Assembly (NCBI GenBank): GCA_016776905.1
Contig: JADHSM010000009.1
Span: forward strand, 1-64,000
Direction: 5' to 3'
Origin: Planctomycetota bacterium
GTDB taxonomy: Bacteria; Planctomycetota; UBA8108; UBA1146
DNA: 64,000 nucleotides
Shown one piece after another: positions 25,628 to 35,452 of this stretch (positions are counted from its first letter, which is position 1; the number at the start of each line of letters is the position of its first letter). Both the position numbers and the translations under genes were made by a program. The notes beneath the pieces are model-generated. The model was not told where the DNA came from. It worked only from the letters and a program-made list of their open reading frames with translations, and made no database searches.

Positions 25628-28504
25628 ATGGTTCGAAGCAATAGGTTTTTTTCCTTCAACATTGGGTTTATCACACCTCTTCTGATGCTGTGTTTGACCT
25701 GTTCCATGTTCATGACTTCAAAGGTCAATGGCCAAGGCGTGACCTATCACGTGGATTCTTCCGCATCTGGAAATTCAGGATTGAGTTGGACGGATGCCTT
25801 TGGAGATTTTCAGCAGGCATTGCTCGTGGCATTACCAGGAGATGAAATATTAATCGCCGGAGGGTTGTACTCTGCTGATCAAGGGGGTGGCCAAGTTGCA
25901 GGTAATACCTCTGCAAAGTTTGTCATTCCAGGGGGCATCTCTATCCAAGGAGGGTATGCCGGCTCCTCTTATCCCGTTCCCGGATTCAGAGACCTCGCTT
26001 TATATGAATCGATTTTAGATGGAAGAGTTCAGTCGATTTACGTATCAAGTGCCGATGGAGTTGATACACCCTTTTGTGGCCTGAACACTGAGCTCCCATG
26101 TGCGACGATTCAAGAAGGCATCGAAAGAGCAATAGAAACAGGACTTGAAATCATTCGTGTTCAATCGGGCAATTATTCAGGGACTGTTATCCTTCGCGAT
26201 GGCCTCATCATTCAAGGGGGATATGACTCCAATTGGGAATGGGCAGAAGCTGGAACACCCGGGCATGAAACTGTCTTCCTCGGTGGAATCGATGAAGTTG
26301 GCCAAGCAGTGACCGTGAGTGCACAGGGTCTGTCTCTAGGTACAGAACTCGTGGATATTGAAATTTATGGAATTGAGGCCACCGGATCGGTCAATGGAGT
26401 CGCTCGAAGCTCATACGCACTTCATGTTCAGGATTCGAATCTGAAACTTCACAGGGTTTCAATATTCTGTGGAGATGGGGCTACGGGTAGTTCTGGAATT
26501 GACGCAACTGATTTGTCTTCTAATCCGGCAGCGAGTGGTCAAGGTGGAGAGAACTCTGATTCCTATTTTTCCTTCTGTGATGCGACTGCCGTCGGTGCCG
26601 GTGGATTGGCTGGAGGAGGCGGACCCACGGGCGGTGGAAATGGTGGCGTAGGTGGAACTATGGATTCCAACTGTTGCGGAACAATCCCCAATCCCTTTTG
26701 CGATAACTACGATGCCACTTCAGGGAACTCCGGTGCGGATGGTGCTGGAGCTTCTGGCTGGGGAATAGGAGGTTCCGGAGGAGGAACTTGTTCTTCCGGT
26801 GGAGACGGAGCACCGGGATCCGAAGGATCTCCGGGAGCGGGTGGATCTGGTGGGCTCTCAGGAGGAATGGTCGAAGCGAATTATTGGAGAGTCGAGCCGG
26901 GGAATCCTGGATCTATCGGTACGCCCGGCGGAGGCGGCGGTGGTGGAGGCGGATCGGGTGGCTGTGATAATGGAACCGATAGTTACGGTGCAGGGGGTGG
27001 TGGGGGTGGCAGTGGTGGTATCCCATCGCCCAATGCCGGAGAAGGCGGTGGAGGGGGTGGATCCAGTTTCGGCCTCTTTATTCTAGGGAATAGCGATGTG
27101 CAACTCTTCGGAGGCACCATCGTCATCGGCGCAGGAGGAAACGGCGGAACTGGAGGAACTCCCGGAAGAGGGCAGCTCGGTGGTTTCGGTGGATCCGGAG
27201 GAAATGGCTCGAGCGGTTCTCCAGGCGGAGGCCAGGGCGGCGATGGAGGCGATGGAGGCGCGAGTGGTGGCGGCGGTGGCGGCGGAGGTGGCGACAGTTT
27301 CGCAGTCTGGACCGATGGGGTCGACGTCATCGGCATCAATACTTTAGTGACGGGTGGATCAGGAGGATCTGGAGGTGCAGGTGGATCTCTTCCAGGTCTG
27401 CCAGGAGGTGTTTCTGGAGTCGGCGGGGAGTCGGGGCTGGTTTTCAACGGCTTGACGGAGATCATGACCGACGAAATTCCAGCACGACCGCTGGACAGAT
27501 CAGTACGCCTATTACAGTTCACTGGGGACAATATTTTCCTTGAAGGCATCAAGGTCGTGGGAAGTTCCTCAGCGGATTCCGAAAATCCTGTGGAATTGCC
27601 GGGGACGGGTCACCTGATTCGTAACTGCAATTTTCAAAGTTTGATTTCCGAGGCGGCTGGAACAGTTTCCGTCTCAGGGTTTGTCACTTTTGAAAGTTGT
27701 CTTTTTCAGGATTGCCAAGCGAATGAATCTGCGGCCGTGACATTATTGGAGAACGGCATTTGCCGGTTAGAAAATTGTGTACTCACGGGGAATCAATCGG
27801 TATTTGGAGCATCCACAGTGGGGGTCCTCGATCAGGGACTTCTCATCGTTGTGAACAGTACAATTTTCGGGAATCAAAATTTGGTTTCTGGAGACGTGAT
27901 TCAGGCTTCTGGAACTTCTCAGGTATTTCTTCAGAACAATGTGATCTACGGAAACTCGACGAGCTCTTCAGTGTTGGGGATTTCTCCGACCAGTGTCGCA
28001 TTGAGAAACATCATTCAAGGTGGTTTAGCGGGCGATAACTTTGATGTGGACCCTCAATTTTTGAATGCAGGCCAGGGCGACTTTACGCCTGCCGCAGGGT
28101 CTCCATGTGTGGATATGGCCATCTCGGCGTCTTCGACGACTCAGGTAGACTTTGCAGGGCTTCCAAGAGAAGTGTGTCTCGGCGTGGATATCGGTGCGAT
28201 AGAGCGGCAATCCTGTGGGGATGCGGCAAATGTCGATTTCTTGCGGGGTGACGTCAATGCCGACGGAGATCGAAATTTGGCAGACGCTGTGAGTCTTTTG
28301 GAGTTCCTGTTTTCGTCGGGTGCTCTTCCCTGTGTCGCAGCAACGGATGTCAATGACGACGGAGATATCAATGTCGCTGACCCGAGTCAGCTGCTCTCTT
28401 ACCTCTTTACAGGAGCTTCCGCTCCACCAGAGCCCACCCTTGTTTGTGGACAGGATCCGGATGGATCCATCACTGCATGTGAGGAATACTCCAACTGCCC
28501 TTGA
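25628..28504 (+). CDS. Secreted right-handed beta-helix protein with glycine-rich region and dockerin-like C-terminus
   Basis: 958 residues from the ATG at 25628 (GGGAGGT 8 nt upstream; an open frame upstream is ignored). Signal peptide ends near VNGQG. Residues 35-310 and 620-860 look like parallel beta-helix ('polymorphic outer membrane protein'/DUF1565-like) with DAFGDFQQAL, short Asn/Val turns and VFLQNNVIYGN. Residues about 320-610 are extremely glycine-rich (runs of 6-9 Gly with S, A, P). The C-terminus has RGDVNADGDRNLADA and DVNDDGDINVADP loops and a CGQDP...C...CP tail. Likely an exposed structural or adhesive protein. The opposite-strand Pro-rich frame over this region is a shadow. 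Confidence 0.82.
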   Translation: MVRSNRFFSFNIGFITPLLMLCLTCSMFMTSKVNGQGVTYHVDSSASGNSGLSWTDAFGDFQQALLVALPGDEILIAGGLYSADQGGGQVAGNTSAKFVIPGGISIQGGYAGSSYPVPGFRDLALYESILDGRVQSIYVSSADGVDTPFCGLNTELPCATIQEGIERAIETGLEIIRVQSGNYSGTVILRDGLIIQGGYDSNWEWAEAGTPGHETVFLGGIDEVGQAVTVSAQGLSLGTELVDIEIYGIEATGSVNGVARSSYALHVQDSNLKLHRVSIFCGDGATGSSGIDATDLSSNPAASGQGGENSDSYFSFCDATAVGAGGLAGGGGPTGGGNGGVGGTMDSNCCGTIPNPFCDNYDATSGNSGADGAGASGWGIGGSGGGTCSSGGDGAPGSEGSPGAGGSGGLSGGMVEANYWRVEPGNPGSIGTPGGGGGGGGGSGGCDNGTDSYGAGGGGGGSGGIPSPNAGEGGGGGGSSFGLFILGNSDVQLFGGTIVIGAGGNGGTGGTPGRGQLGGFGGSGGNGSSGSPGGGQGGDGGDGGASGGGGGGGGGDSFAVWTDGVDVIGINTLVTGGSGGSGGAGGSLPGLPGGVSGVGGESGLVFNGLTEIMTDEIPARPLDRSVRLLQFTGDNIFLEGIKVVGSSSADSENPVELPGTGHLIRNCNFQSLISEAAGTVSVSGFVTFESCLFQDCQANESAAVTLLENGICRLENCVLTGNQSVFGASTVGVLDQGLLIVVNSTIFGNQNLVSGDVIQASGTSQVFLQNNVIYGNSTSSSVLGISPTSVALRNIIQGGLAGDNFDVDPQFLNAGQGDFTPAAGSPCVDMAISASSTTQVDFAGLPREVCLGVDIGAIERQSCGDAANVDFLRGDVNADGDRNLADAVSLLEFLFSSGALPCVAATDVNDDGDINVADPSQLLSYLFTGASAPPEPTLVCGQDPDGSITACEEYSNCP

Positions 28505-30316
28505 TTAAGGGCAAGCCCCTTGAATACAGGTAAGAGTTCCGACTGTCGGATCGGGTGAGCAATTTCCAAGACTGGGCTCGGGTAAAGGGGCTCCTCCTCC
28601 AAACAGCGTATCCAGAATCTGAATGGGGTCTGCGACGTCGACAACTTCGTCGTCATTGGCATCGAGAGCCGACATGCAGCCGGATGTTCCCGTTGTCGAA
28701 AAGAGAAATCCCAATACAGCGATGGCATCTGCAAGGTCGAGGGATAAGTCAAGATTGGCATCCCCTCGGCTAAAGGCTGTTATCGGTGGGCCCACCACAT
28801 TAATGACGCCATCGGTCCTCTGTGGGGAATATCCAGCGCCATTGTTTTGCACGATGATGGCCGCTACGGGGGGATCTCCTGCAACCACCGGAAGCGAAAT
28901 ATTGACTGGAGTACCCTCGGTGACGGATTCCCGAACCATGCCCTGAATTTGGCACAGCACTCTGGAGATACCAGAGGGGATGTGTTCGACGTCAGCGGAA
29001 TCATAGAGAAGGAAAATGCTCGTAACTCCCGCGATACCATCGGACTCGACCATGAAAAATTCGGCGCCAGCAGAATCGGATTGGTCGATGGTGGCTCCGT
29101 CAAACCGGAAGAGAAATGGGTCGTAACTGATAGGAAGAGAGAACCCTTCCGTGGGTAATTCCAGTGACGCCGTGATATCTAGGTTTAAAGGAGTCGCTGG
29201 TGCGGCATCCAGAGTGGGTAATTCGACAAGATTGAGCGGGACGGAAACTTCAGTGGAGCAAGTGGATCCTGTCGAGGGGAGCCCTAACAGGACTCCTTTC
29301 ACTTCATATTGATTGAGTCCTGGTTCGGGACTGTTATCCAAGAACCCTGTGGCATCGCCCACGATGGTTGCTCTGAGAGATCCATTTCGAAAAATATCGA
29401 TAGAATCGTATGTCCCTGAGTTTTGCCAACTGAGCTGTACCGATTCTGCCGCGGTATTGCAGTTCAGAGCGGTGACCGGTTGCGGAGGAGCGATCCCTCC
29501 AGAGAGGGAGAAGTTTTCAGGGAAGATGGCCGTTGCTCCACTGGAGGCTGTCAGAATTGTTTCTACATTCAGTTCTCCTCCAAAAGGAGAATGATTCAAT
29601 ATCGCAGGAGTATTCCATGTCAGGGGAACGTTGAATCCCAGTGCACCGCTCAATGGCAGCGAGCCCGCATCGGAAACGTTCATGACGGCACCACTATCTC
29701 CTGGAAGATCGGTGTAAAGCACGTTGAATGCCGTCGCTCCTGTAGGATCCGGAATCCCAAGGAAAGCCAGTCCAGGAATCACGTTCCCGGTGACTTCGGT
29801 CACCACAGCATTCGCAGTCAGGCTATTGGGGCCTACCGAGATCACTTGAACTTCAGCGATGATTAAACCTTGAACAGTAAGAATCGGCGTGGGTACGAAA
29901 AGGTCAACGACAAGACCTCCGACTAATTGGCCGGGAGAATATCCGTTAAATGAGAATGAGCCTCGATCAAAAGTGACGACCAGACTCGCGGGTCCTTCGT
30001 CACCTTCTGCGAAGAAGGCTTGTTGCGAAAACCCGGAAGGGAGGCCCGCTTCAAGATTATCAAATGTCGTTGAGGAAGTGGGATTGAACTGGCCCCATGC
30101 GATCGAGGGGAGAAGTATGAAAAGGAGTAATCCCAGCAGACGGGTACAAGGAAGTGTGTCGCGAGAACGGATCCATGAAGTCGCATTTCCCTGCGATTCA
30201 GGGTTCTGTGATTCAGAGTTCTGTGATTCAGAGTTCTGCGATTCAGAGTTCTGCGATTCAGAGTTCTGCGATTCCGAGTTCTCGAATTTTGCGAAAATCT
30301 TTTGCTCAGGATACAC
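28505..30316 (-). CDS. Secreted dockerin-like protein with N-terminal NSESQ repeats
   Basis: 603 residues. The GTG at 30316 is a well-supported start because AGGAGGT (30323-30329) lies 6 nt upstream. The first 45 residues then contain five to six copies of the pentapeptide NSESQ before a classical signal-type hydrophobic stretch (RLLGLLLFILLPSIAWGQ, about 59-76), an unusually long n-region. The rest includes an all-beta region, an Fn3-like unit (YDSIDIFRNGSL), a divergent cohesin-like module (ISYDPFLFRFDG...GAEFFMVESDG) and a dockerin-like C-terminus (RGDANLDLSLDLADA, DANDDEVVDVADP) with the tail CSPDPTVGTLTC...CP. Its stop abuts the stop of the convergent gene (28504/28505). Confidence 0.8.
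   Translation of the reverse strand: MYPEQKIFAKFENSESQNSESQNSESQNSESQNSESQNPESQGNATSWIRSRDTLPCTRLLGLLLFILLPSIAWGQFNPTSSTTFDNLEAGLPSGFSQQAFFAEGDEGPASLVVTFDRGSFSFNGYSPGQLVGGLVVDLFVPTPILTVQGLIIAEVQVISVGPNSLTANAVVTEVTGNVIPGLAFLGIPDPTGATAFNVLYTDLPGDSGAVMNVSDAGSLPLSGALGFNVPLTWNTPAILNHSPFGGELNVETILTASSGATAIFPENFSLSGGIAPPQPVTALNCNTAAESVQLSWQNSGTYDSIDIFRNGSLRATIVGDATGFLDNSPEPGLNQYEVKGVLLGLPSTGSTCSTEVSVPLNLVELPTLDAAPATPLNLDITASLELPTEGFSLPISYDPFLFRFDGATIDQSDSAGAEFFMVESDGIAGVTSIFLLYDSADVEHIPSGISRVLCQIQGMVRESVTEGTPVNISLPVVAGDPPVAAIIVQNNGAGYSPQRTDGVINVVGPPITAFSRGDANLDLSLDLADAIAVLGFLFSTTGTSGCMSALDANDDEVVDVADPIQILDTLFGGGAPLPEPSLGNCSPDPTVGTLTCIQGACP
30193..30287 (-). repeat. 15-bp tandem repeat encoding NSESQ
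   Basis: About six copies of a 15-bp unit (on the + strand GATTCAGAGTTCTGC/T) inside the 5' end of the dockerin-like gene. The unit length is a multiple of three, so copy-number change alters only the length of the polar leader. Confidence 0.95.
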
Positions 30317-30378
30317 CAGAGTACCTCCTCAGATATATCTCGAGAATAACGTCAAGGAAGTCACTCATCGAGCAGTGA

Positions 30379-31857
30379 TCAGGCGATCGCATCCCAAATC
30401 GGCTGTGCTCCTTCTACACCGACTAATTTTTCTTCTAATCCGGCATGGAAAAAGCTCAAACGGTTGGGGTCGAGACCCATCAGTTGCAGGACAGTGGCAT
30501 GAAGATTTTTGACGTGAAGTGGCTTGTCGACCGCTTCAGCGCCCAATTCATCGGTGCTGCCGATACTGGTGCCGCCCTTTACTCCGCCACCCGCCATCCA
30601 CATGGTGAATCCATAGGAGTTATGATCTCGGCCGGTCAGGTGAGCATATTCTGCAGTCGGCTGTCGGCCAAATTCTCCGCCCCAAATCACCAGCGTTTCA
30701 TCGAGTAGGCCTCTTCTTTTCAGGTCTTTGAGAAGTCCTGCGATGGGGAGGTCTGTCGCTCCGGCATGCTTGTCGTGATTGAATTTGAGGTCTCCATGGG
30801 CATCCCAATTGTTGTCGTCGTGGTTACCTCCGGAATAGATCTGAATGAAACGAACTCCACGCTCAACGAGCCGCCTGGCCATGAGACATTTGCGACCAAA
30901 GTCTGCCGTTTTTCCTCGATCGATCCCGTAGAGAGACTTTGTCTCTTCATCCTCGGCATCGATATCTACCGCTTCTGGTGCACTACTTTGCATCTGATAG
31001 GCCAATTCATAATTGGCGATGCGAGCAGCGAGATCCGGGTTGCCCACTCGAGCAGCCGCATGGATTTCGTTTTCAGCACGGAGGTGATCAAGTACAGATC
31101 TTTGGACCCCTCCTCCAAGGAGTTGACCCGGTTCCAAATCCAAAATTGGAACCCCTTCAGATCTGAGAACTGTTCCTTGGTATTGCGCGGGCATATATCC
31201 ACTGGACCAGTTTTTCGCACCGGAAATAGGGCCGCCAGTTTTATCGAGCATGACCACGAAGCCAGGAAGGTTTTCATTGAGAGAGCCGAGGCCATAATTG
31301 GCCCATGATCCTAAACAGGGTGCTCCGCTGAAAACCTTTCCGGAGTTCATCATCAGCATCGCTGAACCATGGAGAGGCGAATCAGCGGTCATGGAATGAA
31401 TAAATGAAATGTCGTCGACCATCGAGCCTACATTTGGAAAGAGGTCACTGACGTATTTGCCACATTCTCCGTAGGGTTTGAAATTCCATTTTGGTCCAAC
31501 CACGCGGCCAGTCTTGCGATGACCGCCTCTTCCAAATGTTTTCACTTCTATATTTTGGCCATCTAAAGGATAGAGCTTGGGCTTGTAGTCAAACGTATCG
31601 ACATGACTCGGCCCTCCGTACATGAAGAGGAATATCACTGACTTTGCTTTGGCAGCTATCATTGCAGGATTGGGAGCAAGGGGACTGGCATATGAATGCA
31701 GTCCATCGGCAGCAAGGCTTTGACCAGCAAAGAAATTTTGGCCCAACAAACCCCCAAGAGCGAGAGATGTGAAGCCTGCTCCGGCTTCCCATAGAAACTC
31801 TCTTCGAGTTCTGCCGCAAAACTGTCCTGCTGGATCTTTGCTGTTATCGAGACTCAT
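30379..31857 (-). CDS. DUF1501 family protein (sulfatase-like fold, Tat-exported)
   Basis: 492 residues. Twin-arginine signal RREFLWEAGAGF near the N-terminus, then a DUF1501 body resembling alkaline-phosphatase/sulfatase-fold proteins: FLFMYGGPSHVDTFDYKP, HSMTADSPLHGSAMLMMNSG, ARRLVERGVRFIQIYSGG, HDDNNWDAHGDL, and LVIWGGEFGRQPTAEY followed by GRDHNSYGFTMWMAGGG. These proteins are very abundant in Planctomycetota and nearly always follow a DUF1549/DUF1553 gene, as here (17 nt after it). Function is not proven; a role in degrading complex substrates outside the cytoplasm is commonly suggested. Confidence 0.95.
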   Translation of the reverse strand: MSLDNSKDPAGQFCGRTRREFLWEAGAGFTSLALGGLLGQNFFAGQSLAADGLHSYASPLAPNPAMIAAKAKSVIFLFMYGGPSHVDTFDYKPKLYPLDGQNIEVKTFGRGGHRKTGRVVGPKWNFKPYGECGKYVSDLFPNVGSMVDDISFIHSMTADSPLHGSAMLMMNSGKVFSGAPCLGSWANYGLGSLNENLPGFVVMLDKTGGPISGAKNWSSGYMPAQYQGTVLRSEGVPILDLEPGQLLGGGVQRSVLDHLRAENEIHAAARVGNPDLAARIANYELAYQMQSSAPEAVDIDAEDEETKSLYGIDRGKTADFGRKCLMARRLVERGVRFIQIYSGGNHDDNNWDAHGDLKFNHDKHAGATDLPIAGLLKDLKRRGLLDETLVIWGGEFGRQPTAEYAHLTGRDHNSYGFTMWMAGGGVKGGTSIGSTDELGAEAVDKPLHVKNLHATVLQLMGLDPNRLSFFHAGLEEKLVGVEGAQPIWDAIA

Positions 31858-31873
31858 GCCATGCCTTTCATAG

Positions 31874-34756
31874 TCAGTCGATGTGGATAGTTTCAGTGAG
31901 GTTCAATGCCATGAGGCAAAAGATCTCAAGGGCTTGTCGGTCATTCAGGTCATGCTCTGATTTTAAGTTTTCAAAAAACGAAAGATTCTCGTCAACGCGC
32001 TGTGGAGCAGGTGCTTTCTGGGAAACGATGAGCATGCAAGCTCTGATTCTATCCCGAGTATTGGAGTGCTCATTCTCAAGTCGATCTGCAAATGATTTCG
32101 CCTGTCTCTCGGAGAAGTCGCTATTCAGCAGAGTGAGTGCTTGAGTAGGCTGTATCGTATTGAATCGAACCGGGCATGGATTATCAGTATCTGCCATATC
32201 AAATGCTTGAAGCATCGGATGAAGAAGTGAGCGTTTGACATGGATGAAAATGCTTCTTCTGGAAGAATCCTCTTTAGAAGATCTCCCCCATGCTGAATCG
32301 GGCCGAGATGCGGTGGCGAGGACTTCATCTGGTAAAAGAGGGTAAACCCCCGGTCCTCCCAATTTCAAATTGAGATCGCCACTGAAGGAGAGAATCGAAT
32401 CTCTAATCTCTTCAGCAGAAAGCCTGCGTCCACGGAATTTCCAGTTGTACCTGTTTCTGGGATCAGTACGGTCGTTGCCCTGATGGAAACGACCGGAACT
32501 ACGAAACATCGAACTGGACAAAAGAGAACGAAGAAGCGACTTAATACTCCAACCACTCTCGACGAAATCGAGCGCTAAGTTGTCGAGAAGTTGAGCATCT
32601 GTAGGAGGGAGTCCAAAAGTACCAAAATCGTTCGGAGTGGGAACTATCGGTTCACCAAAAACATGCTGCCAGACCCTGTTCGTCATGACACGTGCGGTTC
32701 TGGGATTCTCTTTATTTGCGATCCAACGTGCTAATGCCAGGCGTCTACCGCTGCTTTCGCCGTCCGATGGCTTTTCGATCGAAGCATCCGCACCACCCAG
32801 TATCTGCGGGAACCCGGGTGTGACTTCATCTCCTGGAGCGGAAGCGGTACCTCGAATTCGAATATAACTTTGGGGGATATTTTGCTGTTCCTGGGCAGAG
32901 AGGACTTGAACGAAATCCCGTGTGGGACGCTTTAGTTCGTAAAGACGCTGGATCGCTTCTTCCATCCTTTGACCCTCAGCGCTGCCGAGTCGTTCAGAGA
33001 CGAGTTGGACATGCTGGGGAAGAGTGCCTCCGCCTATCGATAGGTCTATAATTTCGCGGGAGGAGAGTACCCTGTCCCAAAAAACAACTTCGTCCATTTC
33101 ACCGTTGAGAGATGCCGCACCCGGAAGCATTCTTCCAATGCTTAACTTCTCGGGTTGAGTCAGAGATTTTTTGCTCCCCGTTGCAGAAGAGCGTTCGACT
33201 CCATCTATCCAGAGAGCAAATCTTCCTGTTTCGATGCTTCGAGTGAAGCAAACATGGTGCCACTGATTATCGTTCATCTGCCCGGGACCATGAATGAAGA
33301 CTTCAGGGTCGCCTACGCCAGCACAGACATGATCTGCAACGAGGGAGATTCCAAAGTCAGGAACGATCCCCGGGATCTCTCCGTCGACGAGACCTGATCC
33401 CAGAATCCAGCGTAGATCGTTGCTGTTACCTCTGCCGAGACGATTTGTTTTGAACCAGAAAGAGATCGTGAAATCATCCTGAACAGGTCTGGGAATAGTG
33501 ACGTATGCATTGCCAGTGAGGGACAGAGAAGGTGAACCGTTCTTGCCGGTCCCTCTTTGGGTGTCGAATTCTTCATGCTCAAAGTTTGGTGTTGTTTCTG
33601 ATTCAGTCGCACTTTTACTGGGAGGTTGATTGAAATCTAGGTGAACCTTGCTGTCCTTGAAGGTGGCATTGTTTGCAGCGATCAAGGTTTCTTTACCCCA
33701 ACGCACACTCACTTCGTCTAACAGGTTGCTGATCTCGGAAAGACGTTCTGAGTATTCTCGTTTCCAACTCTCGAGGCTCTCTTCGAATTTATTGTCTCCG
33801 AGGTCGAGTGGCAGATCCCTGACAAAATTCGTGGTTCTGATTCCGTTGCCACCACCGATTTTATAGGGCTTCAATCCTTCAAAAAAGGAGAGCATTCGGT
33901 AGTAGTCACGGGTAGGGATAGGATCTCCCTTGTGATCATGGCAACGTGCGCAACCCATACTGATACCCAGCATTGATCGACAGGTCGTATCCAGCATGCC
34001 ATCGAGGTCGTCGAAGATGGCTTGTTTCGGATCTGCGGGTTCATCATTTCGTATGCCAAGATGAAGGAATCCTGTGGCCACGTGATGGTCCAGTGATTCA
34101 ATCTCTAGCTCGTCTCCCGCCAACTGTAAAATGAGGAATTGGTCGTAGGGCAAATCTGAATTAAATGCGTCGACTACCCAATCTCTGTATCTCCATGCAC
34201 TTGGTTTAAGACGATCTCTTTCGTAACTGTCTGTTTCGGCCCAGCGCACTAGATCCAACCAATGGCGTCCCCAATGCACTCCGTATTGTTCACTGGCCAA
34301 CAATTTTTCAATACGTAGGTTCCAGCGAGTTTCATGGGGGTCTTTGAGGAAGGAGTCCAAATCTTCTGGAGTCGGCGGTAAGCCCGTGACGACATAATGG
34401 AGTCTTCGCAAAAGTTGTTCAGGTGAGGCTTCTTCCGGGGAAGTGAGCCCTTTTTCTTCCAAACGGGAGAACCAAAACTGGTCGAGAGTTTGACGCAACT
34501 TTGGGTTTTGGAGGGGGACGTCGCACCACGTCAGATTCCTTGAAGATTCTTCGGCGTCGTCCAAGTTGGACTCGGTAACAAAGGAACTTGTAGTGGGGGG
34601 TTGAGGGGGTGCTGTTTTTGGAAGTGCCATCGGATCTTCATTGCTGGTATTGCCGAAGATGAAATCAGAGGTGGAGGAGATGATAAGCAGGCCCACGAGC
34701 AGAAGTGCAGGCAGTATGAAAGCAGGCTGAGTGATTCGTTTAACTCTGTTGACCAA
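31874..34756 (-). CDS. DUF1549/DUF1553 planctomycete protein with inserted LamG domain
   Basis: 960 residues, N-terminal membrane anchor (FILPALLLVGLLIISST). DUF1549 at about 85-300 (LRRLHYVVTGLPPTPEDLDSF, HWLDLVRWAETDSYERD) with a CARCHDHKGDPI motif that resembles a haem-binding CxxCH. A concanavalin-like LamG domain sits at about 390-590 (ISFWFKTNRLGRG, WHHVCFTRS, FALWIDGVE, INGEMDEVVFWDRVLS-like). DUF1553 follows from about 665 to the end (RRLALARWIANKENP, GRRLSAEEIRDSIL). The separate N-terminal PSCyt1 cytochrome domain found in many relatives is absent. First gene of the pair with DUF1501. Probably periplasmic, electron-transfer or substrate-binding; unproven. Confidence 0.93.
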   Translation of the reverse strand: MVNRVKRITQPAFILPALLLVGLLIISSTSDFIFGNTSNEDPMALPKTAPPQPPTTSSFVTESNLDDAEESSRNLTWCDVPLQNPKLRQTLDQFWFSRLEEKGLTSPEEASPEQLLRRLHYVVTGLPPTPEDLDSFLKDPHETRWNLRIEKLLASEQYGVHWGRHWLDLVRWAETDSYERDRLKPSAWRYRDWVVDAFNSDLPYDQFLILQLAGDELEIESLDHHVATGFLHLGIRNDEPADPKQAIFDDLDGMLDTTCRSMLGISMGCARCHDHKGDPIPTRDYYRMLSFFEGLKPYKIGGGNGIRTTNFVRDLPLDLGDNKFEESLESWKREYSERLSEISNLLDEVSVRWGKETLIAANNATFKDSKVHLDFNQPPSKSATESETTPNFEHEEFDTQRGTGKNGSPSLSLTGNAYVTIPRPVQDDFTISFWFKTNRLGRGNSNDLRWILGSGLVDGEIPGIVPDFGISLVADHVCAGVGDPEVFIHGPGQMNDNQWHHVCFTRSIETGRFALWIDGVERSSATGSKKSLTQPEKLSIGRMLPGAASLNGEMDEVVFWDRVLSSREIIDLSIGGGTLPQHVQLVSERLGSAEGQRMEEAIQRLYELKRPTRDFVQVLSAQEQQNIPQSYIRIRGTASAPGDEVTPGFPQILGGADASIEKPSDGESSGRRLALARWIANKENPRTARVMTNRVWQHVFGEPIVPTPNDFGTFGLPPTDAQLLDNLALDFVESGWSIKSLLRSLLSSSMFRSSGRFHQGNDRTDPRNRYNWKFRGRRLSAEEIRDSILSFSGDLNLKLGGPGVYPLLPDEVLATASRPDSAWGRSSKEDSSRRSIFIHVKRSLLHPMLQAFDMADTDNPCPVRFNTIQPTQALTLLNSDFSERQAKSFADRLENEHSNTRDRIRACMLIVSQKAPAPQRVDENLSFFENLKSEHDLNDRQALEIFCLMALNLTETIHID

Positions 34757-34895
34757 AGAATCCGCCGTTCAACATCGATGGTAGCTAAGAGATGTGCGCT
34801 AAAATCAATCTACTAGAGATCTTATCCTGAGAGGTTGTTCAGCCAAGCCCCCAAATTACTCCTGGGGACTGTTTGGAATCAAATTAGTATAGGAA

Positions 34896-35435
34896 TCAAA
34901 CGATCACTTCTTTTTCGAAGGGCTTCAGAGCTTCGATAATAAAAGAGATGTGATCGTCCAGATCTACTTCTAGAAGTTCCATACCCGTGTGAACCTCTGA
35001 TCGGTCTACTCCCGCAGCAAAATTCTTGTCCTTGAGTTTTTTCTTCACCGATTTCGGGGTCAAGTCCTGAAGTTTGTTGGGACGCAATCTGGCGACGGCG
35101 ATGATCAAGCCCGTCAGCTCATCGCTGGCGAGTAGGGCCTTGTCGAGGAGTGTTTCACACTGATAACCCCACTTCGTGTAATGACAGTGAATCGCATGAG
35201 CTTTCTCTGTTTCTCCACGTTCTTCGAGGAGTGCTGTGATCACCTTTGGGTGTTCTTCCGGATGCTTTTCATAGTCCGCATCATGAAGAAGGCCAGTGAT
35301 GGCCCAGTGGTCTGAGTCTTCACCATATTTTTTTGCATAAGCTTCCATGACGATCTCCACTGACCGGACATGAGCTAGAAGAGCTGGAGATTCCATCATG
35401 CTTGTCAGGATTTCTCGGGATTCTTCTCTGGTCAT
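34896..35435 (-). CDS. HD-domain (HDIG-type) hydrolase
   Basis: 179 residues. The HD superfamily ligands are visible as H in LLAHVRSVE, the HD pair in LLHDADYEKHPEEHP, and a downstream Asp in LLASDELTGL. This single-domain form resembles YfbR/HDIG proteins that hydrolyse phosphate esters such as nucleotides. ATG at 35435 or TTG at 35438, both behind TAGGAGA. It begins 14-17 nt after the M24 peptidase gene, so the two form an operon. Substrate unknown. Confidence 0.8.
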   Translation of the reverse strand: MTREESREILTSMMESPALLAHVRSVEIVMEAYAKKYGEDSDHWAITGLLHDADYEKHPEEHPKVITALLEERGETEKAHAIHCHYTKWGYQCETLLDKALLASDELTGLIIAVARLRPNKLQDLTPKSVKKKLKDKNFAAGVDRSEVHTGMELLEVDLDDHISFIIEALKPFEKEVIV

Positions 35436-35452
35436 CAATTGATGTCTCCTAA

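Noticed and set aside
26983-27552. Proline-rich ORF on the minus strand
   Set aside because: It is the exact shadow of the Gly-rich segment of the secreted protein (GGN codons read backwards), without ribosome site or signal.
30193-30287. Possible CRISPR-like repeats
   Set aside because: Units are 15 bp, directly adjacent without spacers and within a coding frame.
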